From contig JALMGJ010000005.1 of the NCBI GenBank assembly GCA_023362775.1, forward strand, positions 40,357,463 through 40,421,462: DNA of 64,000 nt. Reading direction: 5' to 3'. The stretch is from Charina bottae. Its lineage: Eukaryota > Chordata > Lepidosauria > Squamata > Charinaidae. This document shows positions 56,761 through 64,000 of the stretch, one piece after another (position 1 is the stretch's first letter; each line of letters starts with the position of its first letter). The position numbers were made by a program, and so were the translations under genes. The notes under the pieces are model-generated. The model was given only the letters and a program-made list of their open reading frames with translations, was not told the DNA's origin and did not search any database.

Positions 56761-57114
56761 AAAAGGTAAAGGTAAAGGTTCCCCCCGCACATTTGTGCAG
56801 TCGTGTCCGACTCTAGGGGCCGGTGCTCATCTCCGTTTGTTAGCCAAAGAGCCAGCGTTGTCCGAAGACGCTTCCACAGTCATGTGGCCGGCATGACACG
56901 TGTGGAACGCTGTTACCTACCCACCGAAGTGGTACCTATTCATCTACTTGCATTTGCATGCTTTCGAATTGCTAGGTTGGCAAGAGCTGGAGCTAGTGCG
57001 GGAGCTCACTCCGCACGCAGGGCTAGGGATTCGAACCTCCGAACTTGCGATCTTCCGATCAACAAGCCTGGCGTCTTAACCGCTGAGCCACCACGCCCCT
57101 CTACTACCCACTAC
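56761..57114 (-). mobile_element. Squamate tRNA SINE (SINE2-like), copy 2 with target duplication
   Basis: An 11-bp target duplication TTTGTTTGTTA lies at 56750-56760 and 57115-57125. On the minus strand the head has an A box TGGCTCAGCGG (57090-57080) and a perfect B box GGTTCGAATCC (57037-57027), so an intact internal pol III promoter is present. The body matches copy 1. The plus-strand open frame across it is antisense to the SINE. Confidence 0.93.
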
Positions 57115-57238
57115 TTTGTTTGTTACAAAGTAGTAAATATAAATAACTCTGCAGGCTGTAGTCTCTCCTTCTTGGATTGGGGAAAGCCATTCCATATTTT
57201 GATAAAGTCTCAAAGAATTGGAACAGTAGCCTCTAAAA

Positions 57239-57370
57239 CAGTGTTTCTCAACCTTGGCAATTTTAAGATGTGTGGACTTCAGCTCCCAGACTTCAACTCC
57301 CATGGCTGGCTGGGGAATTCTGGGAATTGAAGTCCACATATCTTAAAGTTGCCAAGGTTGAGAAACACTG
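57239..57370. mobile_element. hAT MITE, family CAGTGTTTCTCAACC, copy with perfect target duplication
   Basis: CTCTAAAA flanks both sides (57231-57238, 57371-57378). Termini CAGTGTTTCTCAACCTTGGC and GCCAAGGTTGAGAAACACTG are perfect complements over 20 bases. Confidence 0.95.
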
Positions 57371-57378
57371 CTCTAAAA

Positions 57379-57792
57379 GGATCCTAGCAATAAGGTAGGA
57401 GACTAAATTCTTTTTCTTTTCAGCAGGAGAGACAAATGACATCCCTAGAGCAGGGATGGAAATGGTGGCCCTTTTCTGCAGCCCACTCCCCCATAATTAC
57501 TGAAAACTGCCAGCACTGTTAACTGACGTATTGAAATGGGAAATATATGAAAATTGCAGTGTTAGTCTAAACTAGAGATATCAGAAGTTAAAGAACAAAA
57601 ACAGCTGAGAGCCCCCCCCAAAAAAAAACTAGCCTCACCTATATGTGTAACATCCCTCCAGCCATTTTTTCAGTCCTCAACCACTGCCCCCCAAAGTTAA
57701 TGTGGTGGCCCTTAGCCACAAAAAATATGTCCACGTCTGTTCTAAAACATCTCAAGAGTGATCTTAAATAAAGTTCTACTTCCAACAATTAA
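57379..57792. other. Unique intron sequence
   Basis: A phrase resembling a decayed hAT repeat (GTGGCCCTTAGCCACAAAAA) is near 57705. Nothing more certain. Confidence 0.4.
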
Positions 57793-57975
57793 TCTACCCA
57801 CCTTAGGCATGAAAGCCAGCTGAGTAACCTTGGGCCAGTCACTCTTTCTCAGCCCAACTAACCTCACAGGGTTGTTGTTGTGGGGAAAATAGGAGGAGGA
57901 AGGAGTATTAGTTATGTTTGCCGCTTTGAGTTATTTATAAAAATAATAACGGCGGGATAAAAAAACTAAAAAAAA
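57793..57975 (+). mobile_element. Squam1/Sauria-like SINE, 5' truncated
   Basis: Starts within the tRNA head (CACCTTAGGCATGAAAGCC) and matches the 4096 copy through the same LINE-like tail (GGAAAATAGGAGGAGGAAGG, AATAACGGCGGGATAAAAA). Confidence 0.85.
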
Positions 57976-60900
57976 TTAAGAATCGTACGCATACGGGAGA
58001 GTAGTTGTAAATAAATACATCTTGCTAGGACAGTATATACTACCAAAATGAAAGGAAAGGACCAGTAATTTGCTATAGAAACAATCTGAAAGGAATGAGT
58101 TTTTACAGGAAATTTGTTTTTTATTGTTTTATTGCAAAAATCACATGACCAAGTTCTGGATGTGAGCAGTGAAGGAATCTGCTCCCTGGAACTGAATTAG
58201 CACTCCACTGTAAGAAGCGAAGTAGAAGCCATTTACTTTGAGATGCTTGATAAATGGCATATTTATGTACTAGGCCACTGTGCAATATGCTGACCAATCT
58301 TTAGCTGAAGACTGCAGGGCTACTGGACAATCAAAGTAGGAGCACAGAAATAGAATACTTGCATTTCTGGATCCTGCTAAAGCTTGTCTTAACAGATGTA
58401 TCAGCAGCCTCTTGTTTTCCTGCAAACTATGCCCTAGTTGTGATAAGAAAAGCAATTGTGTGATTCAGGCCAGCCACATGATTCACTCAAAATACATTAG
58501 TGCTGAGACATGGAGACTGACATTTGAAAAACACTTGGAATTTATGGCAGTTTCTGTTGTTCAGCTGGGATCCAACTCTTTTCATTTACTTGAGGCTTGG
58601 GTTCACACTGACTTTTAGACACTGCAGTTTCAGACATTATCTCTCTTTCTCAGAAAAAATAAATAAATCAATTTGTTGAGTGAGAATTGTCCAATAACTC
58701 ACTGCATTCTTTGAATTAAAAAAGCACAATTGTTTCAAATCCAAATTACTCTGTCAATAATAGGGGCACCTCTGACATTTTGTGATTAGAATTGACTAGA
58801 TGAAACTTCACATGACAAAAATATTGCTTCCTACTATTTTCATCCACCCATTCTTTGTGCCACATGGAGCTATTATTCTTAATCCGTGATGATGTGGAGC
58901 ACAGGAGTCTGCCTTCTACAGAAACCATACTGAGATATGAAGCTGCATGGAGCACAAGACAGGTTGGGGTTGAAGAATTTTGCTCCCAGTGGTATTTCAA
59001 ATAAGTTATCTGCCAGAACAGGTAAGGTGTGGGCCATGCCCAGTTCTCTTTGTCATTTTGTTCTGAAAAAAATAAAATCAGAATTGCACCGGCTGTTCTT
59101 GTTAGCGTTGGATGGAGTGTGTTTCCTATCTCGCTCACTTTCTCATTTTCTTGCTTTCTGTGGTATTTAAGCTAGGCAGTATTTCGTATTAGGGACAGCT
59201 TCATCCCCAATACTCCTTTGTGCTGGAACACATACCAATCTCTGGCTTCAGTGGGTTAGAGCTGAATGGAGTTTGCTACAAGTTTTGTTTTCCTGCTGGA
59301 TAGAAAAGGGAGGCCTCATGGGAGGTACGTCTGTGTGTGTGCATGCGCAGTAATGCATATGATTAGGAGAGAAGAGGGAAGCATGAGAAGTGCACAGTGA
59401 GCAACTTCTAGAAGTACTCGGGGGCTGCATAATGAGCAACCATCTCTGCTGAATATTGATTAGTCGGTTCTGGCGAGAGCCTGCTTTTGGGAGGTCGGGG
59501 CTCCTGCCAGCGGCTTTGTGTAAAGGCAAAGCGGAGAAAAGATGTAAACTCCAGAATGCTTGTTGGCTTATTGTTTTTGTGTTTCTAATTGGAGAGGGAC
59601 ATTTGGGGCCCATGGTACGTGAGACCGAGGAGCATGGATGCTAAGTGGCAAATATAATTGGAACACTGACTGCTAATGTGTGTGTTTGCCTATTTTTAAT
59701 TATCATTTTCTTTTAAAAAATTAAATTGTCGCTCTCAAATGTTCTTAGTTTGGAAACACAATAGTAAAACGGAAAATAACTGACATTTATTATGGATTTC
59801 ATAGAATATTAATTTTGTGAGTTTAAATAATAAAATGCTCATTAGCCATGAAATCCTATGCATATCTACTCAGAAGTAATTTGAATGAATTTAATAGAGT
59901 TTACTCAAGTAAGTATGTAGAGGCTGGCAGTGAAGCTACACCACTGACTTTTTCTTTCTAAATTCTGTTCAGATCTAGTGCTGCAACTAGTACTAATGTA
60001 GTAGCATTCTTCTGTCCCCCATGCCTTAAGAACTACAAAACATATTGATGATTTCTATTTCTAGTTGAGTAGCACATGTTAAAACCAAGTAATCTGAAAC
60101 TGTTTTCAATAAAGCCTGTGTTTATTGTTGCTGTTATTTGTTAGTCATACGTAAGGAATGGTTTTGGAACGGGTTAATAGTTAATGAATAATGAATAATT
60201 ATTGGATGCCATTTGATAATTGATGTGGGATCCTACCTTTTGAATGGCTGGCCATCTTTTTTCCCAGGCTCTCTGTCAAGATACAAATACCAAAAGTTAG
60301 AGGGGGAGAAAGGAACCAGCGCGAACAACCCACGTCCAGCCAATTCATCTCTGGTGCTCCATCTTTTCTGACTTCAGTGGAATCACCCCTGGGATAAGCC
60401 TGTCCCTCTGTGTGTTCGCCAGATGAGAACAACAGAAGATTCCTAAAAGCAGCTGGTTTTGCATTTCTTTTCTTCAAGGGATTGCTTCATTCTAGGCTGA
60501 TGGAGGAGGCTGTACACAAAGGCCCTTCATACAAACCCATTGTGTGAGGCATAATTATGCGGCATATTCTTTGTAGCTAAACATGCCTGAAGTCACATTG
60601 CAAGAGGTCCTTCTCACTGCTTGCTTGTTTTTCTAACAGAGTAGGAAGAGATGGAGGAGGGACAGAGACAAAATGAGAGTTACGGATGCTGGGGGTAGAT
60701 GAATAAGGCGCCTACAGTTTCTCCTGAATTGGGCCCAAAAAGCTTAATAAAAAGGGCATGGGATGCTAATAATGAGGGAATGCAAAGCATTTTGTATGTG
60801 TTATTGGTAAAGTGCCCGGGCACAGCTAAGGCTGAATATCTGCCACAGTGTAGGTGTGGCTTATTCCTCTAGCTCTCTTGAACCCCTTACGCCTGTGGCA

Positions 60901-61186
60901 TCACTGTGGCATATTTTTAACAACTACTTTAGCCTCAACTCCACTTACCAAGTTTTGGTGGCTTAGCTCCTATTTCTCTCCCCCTCCCCACTTATGCCAG
61001 ATGTTGGCAGACTTAATGGACAGTGCCTATATTCTGCTGTATTCTAGGTTCAAGAAGTGATGCCACAGAAGGCTGGGAGGGCAAATGACATGAGGTGAGT
61101 TTATTCGGAAAGGGAATTTGAATTAACTATCTTTGGAGAGGTGTAGGAGTTGATTGGGTGGAGAAGAGAGTATACAACCGACTCTG

Positions 61187-61291
61187 TCAACCTTATGCAG
61201 TCTGGATTAACCAAACTACAAGTCCCCAGTGCCTGGATGAACTGCCCGTGGCTGGTGGGAGCTGTAGTCCTCTCAGATTAGGGAAGGTTAC
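61187..61291. mobile_element. Small MITE with 'gggagctgtagtcc' phrase
   Basis: Rough inverted ends (GTCAACCTT and AAGGTTAC), with AAACTACAAGTCCCCAGT pairing with GGTGGGAGCTGTAGTCCT. It resembles a common reptile dispersed repeat. Target duplication not clear. Confidence 0.45.
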
Positions 61292-61602
61292 TGTATAGCA
61301 AATGCAGAATAAAAAATATTTTTAGTTCTTATAAGTGGTGGTTGGATGCAGGGACGACATTGAAGATCTAATACAAGTATGAATTGACAGCTGCTGTATT
61401 TCTTGCCATTCATAATACAATATATCCTTAACATTCAGCCCAGACTTACTTGTTTTTTATGAGAGTAACATGTTAATGAGATCCTGTCATCTTTTTAAAG
61501 TGTCTAACATAGATCTATTAGACAGCAGTATTTCTCCCAATTCAAGATGGGAGAACAATGAGAATTCAATCAGATGTGTTTTAAAACTAAAGAATGTCTC
61601 TA

Positions 61603-61613
<11 letters not shown>

Positions 61614-61640
<27 letters not shown>

Positions 61641-61641
61641 C
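61614..61641. repeat. (CA)n microsatellite
   Basis: About 14 units. Confidence 0.95.
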
Positions 61642-63579
61642 CACATACACACCAGGACCTTCAGTGCATTTACCAGTGGGTAACACAACCCTGAAGAGAG
61701 TCCATTTTGCCCTAATATACATCATGTTGAATAAGTTACAATGAATATGGGTGAAATGGTCTGTGATATGGAGAAATATCTGTTTTTAATTTGTTATTCG
61801 TGAAAATGTGGTAGTGCCTACAATTTTCTCATAATTTAGGTAAAGGAAATCACACCAAACAATTATTTTTGAATTAAACTTTCAGGATGAAAGATGCTAA
61901 TTCTAGTGACCGTTTAGTGTTGTAGCTAATTATCATCCAAAGTAAATACTGCTTATTTGAGCAAATATCCAATTTTATAATATCTAGATATGCTGGTCTA
62001 CTAATCTCATCACCCCAGTCTTGAGTAGAATTCATATGGATTTAGGCTGCTTATAAATATTGTTTAACAAATAATTATTGTGTTTATCCTTACTTTAGAA
62101 TGATAGAACAGGCCCACAGACTGGGAAAAATTAACATTTCTGATTATTATCTAACAGTTTTTCTTCATGTCAAAGAAATTAAACTGCTACTACTAGAATT
62201 TTACAAAGTAGTAGGATAATGATAAATTGTTTTCTAAAATAGCTTATTGTGTTATGCTAGATACCTTTTTTTTAAAGTTCAACCCTTTCACCCAAACCTT
62301 TCCCACCCACCTTAAAAATGGACAAAGGAAAAGTTAGACTTTTTCACATATTCTATAAAATGTGGCTACATCATTTTATGCTGCTGTTCCTTCTAACACC
62401 CACTCAATTTCAGTAAGTGCATTTTGATTTTTTACCTGGAATGCAAAATATCAAAATGTCCAGAGAATGCTTTTTACAATAAATTAGTGCAACCTTAAGC
62501 ATATCTATTTAGAAATGTCCCACCAAATTCCAAAGAGCTTTCTCCCAGTAGAAATAGGAGGACAACTTATTCCCCTATTTCATAACCATTCTGCCTTTGC
62601 ATATTTTATATCCCTCTGTTCCAATTGGTTTTAGGGATTAGAGAAACAGTGTTTAAATTATAAATTTGTTGTTTTAAAAATTCAATCTCAATTCATATTC
62701 CAGATCAACCAAAAATGCTGCAGTATTTACTACTAGTGTTTTGCATAATTCTCCACACTGCTTTAAATAAACAAAAATGTAAGTGGTTTTCTTCAATTAT
62801 CAGCTGGCAAGAAAGTTGGTGCGGAGGAGGTAATAATTAGCGTGAGAGGCAGATCTAAGGAAAGAGAAGTGCTGTCTCCCGATACCAGTATTTGAATGCC
62901 TCTCCATCATTTGGTGATCTGTCACTCAAAGAAGGAGCAGGTACTTTTAGACTCTGGATTTATTGTTGTTTTGCGCAAGAAGCGGGGAGAAGCATTTTAT
63001 GCTTCTGTGAAATAATGTGCATTATTTCAGTGGAGAAAATCCAACTAACATTTCTTTTGTCCCCATCTCTTGATTCCATGTTTTACAACTGCTTCTACAT
63101 TCCTGAAATGTTAGACCAGCAAATAAAACAAATTCAAAAACACGTTTGGCTGCCCAGTTTTAAAAAAACAAAACCAAACAAGAGAAAATATTCTGAGCAT
63201 GTGTAGCATCAGATTTGAAATCATGGCACTAGCATGATTCCAAGAGCAAAGTGTAGCTTGCTTCTGCTGCCCTGATGCCAAATGGAATTATTTAGCAATA
63301 AACACTCATCTGTTGTGCGTAGTTTGGAAGTAAAATAATAATGAAATGAACCTCCCTGTGTGGTTTCCCTGCTTTTCAAAATATTTTTAAAGTTTAAGGA
63401 AAAGGGATGCTGTGTTGCCAACAGCACCGCCATCCTAAGTGGGTCTTGCTGTGCCTGGGCCAATCCAGGTGCTGACACTACCTCTTTGGTGCTGCCTCCC
63501 TCACCTGGCAACCTTCCCACTGTTGCCTTCACTGCCATGGACTTTGGCCCGAGCTGCATTACTGAAATCAATCTCTTAC

Positions 63580-63789
63580 CTTGCAGAGTTTCCAGATTAG
63601 CCAACACACCAGATACGCTGTCAGGGTAAATTTTGCCTTCATATATCTCTCAGGTAAACAGCTGAGATACATTTGTACAAAATCCACATCATCGTGAACA
63701 CCGGCGTCACTGCTGCCTGCGCGAGCACAAGCCTCCTCTTGCCTTCTTTGATGCCCCCCTGATGCACTCAGAAACTTGTTGAACTCCAT
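63580..63789 (-). CDS. Candidate first coding exon of the same minus-strand gene
   Basis: On the minus strand an ATG at 63789 lies in good context (AAGATGG: purine at -3, G at +4). An in-frame TGA six codons upstream defines the start. The frame stays open for 70 codons (begins MEFNKFLSASGG) and ends at a consensus donor, AAG|GTAAGA, with intron GT at 63579-63578. The donor is phase 0 and so is the acceptor of the 1-1373 exon, so the two would join in frame. Residues about 53-68 are hydrophobic (FTLTAYLVCWLIWKLC), which might be a membrane segment or chance. The upstream 200 bases contain an (AG) run and no CpG island, consistent with an ordinary 5' UTR. Short exons are easy to imagine by chance. 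The codon content is unremarkable, and the opposite strand also offers a weak acceptor/donor pair here, so this remains a model. Confidence 0.42.
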
Positions 63790-64000
63790 CTTATCAACTA
63801 TTCCTCAGTCTTTCACAAAGCCAGAGGCAAGAGAGAGAGAGAGTCCTTTGTTTCAAGGCAGCAGTTAACTCTTCCTGGCCATCCCACCATTGGCCTCTGC
63901 AATCAACACAGCGCTGATGATGCTGGAACAAAACTTCTTAGGTTAAAACTGCTTTGGCTGGTTGCCTTTCTGTTATTGAAAAACCTCTTGGAAATGTGTG

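Larger units (their letters stand above)
57976..63567. other. Mostly unique intron sequence up to the candidate first exon
   Basis: Features seen: a small MITE at 61187-61291 and (CA)n at 61614-61641. No coding exon with splice sites recognised. Repeat density is low here compared with the middle of the window. Confidence 0.45.

Noticed and set aside
56803..57330. 175-codon plus-strand frame
   Set aside because: It is antisense to a tRNA SINE and runs into a MITE. A similar phrase occurs in the other SINE copy for the same reason.
63590..63654. Plus-strand exon between a TTACCTTGCAG acceptor and a TCTCAG|GTAAAC donor
   Set aside because: Only one short open frame, and it overlaps the better-supported minus-strand exon; the same bases give the minus-strand donor.
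1..64000. CRISPR arrays, bacterial genes, tRNA or rRNA genes
   Set aside because: None seen. tRNA-like boxes occur only inside SINEs, and the tandem repeats are microsatellites or transposon-borne.

Overview
This window looks like nuclear DNA of a squamate reptile (lizard or snake). The reasons are the repeat families present together: tRNA-headed squamate SINEs of two kinds, BovB LINE 3' ends, CR1, L2-type and L1 LINEs, several hAT MITE families, and many long microsatellites. There are no bacterial signals (operons, ribosome binding sites, tRNA or rRNA genes). Families were named from memory of their consensus patterns, not by database search.

Host coding sequence is sparse and may be one gene on the minus strand. 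Positions 1-1373 form a single open internal exon (457 codons plus 2 nt, running off the left edge) behind a strong splice acceptor. At the other edge, 63580-63789 is a candidate first coding exon: an ATG in good context with an in-frame stop just upstream, 70 codons and a consensus donor. Donor and acceptor are both phase 0, so the simplest model is a two-exon join across an intron of about 62.2 kb that holds everything else. I do not recognise the protein.

Layout of the intron: 1.4-16.9 kb has scattered SINE, CR1 and MITE copies, a gag-like ORF at 6.5-7.2 kb, a HAL1-like element at 12.2-13.5 kb with microsatellites beside it, an L1 ORF1 remnant, and a hAT MITE nested in an older DNA transposon at 15.2-15.5 kb. 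At 17.0-25.5 kb there are two internally deleted L2-type LINEs and two more hAT MITEs. From 25.8 to 36.4 kb the sequence is mostly unique. At 36.4-44.8 kb there is a dense block: SINE, CR1, L1 3' end, an L2-type LINE with a 548-codon reverse transcriptase ORF, then a 2.86-kb GC-rich foldback hAT element. At 47.1-49.6 kb lies a complete HAL1-like insertion with a 16-bp target duplication, itself split by an 802-bp solo LTR. From 49.7 to 63.5 kb the DNA is mostly unique with BovB, SINE and MITE copies.

The most interesting structures are the foldback hAT element (8-bp target duplication, arms of about 800 bp roughly 97% alike by eye, CpG-island-like content and a CCAAT/GC-box tandem array), the two-copy HAL1-like family with a conserved ORF that I cannot assign, and the unidentified host gene.
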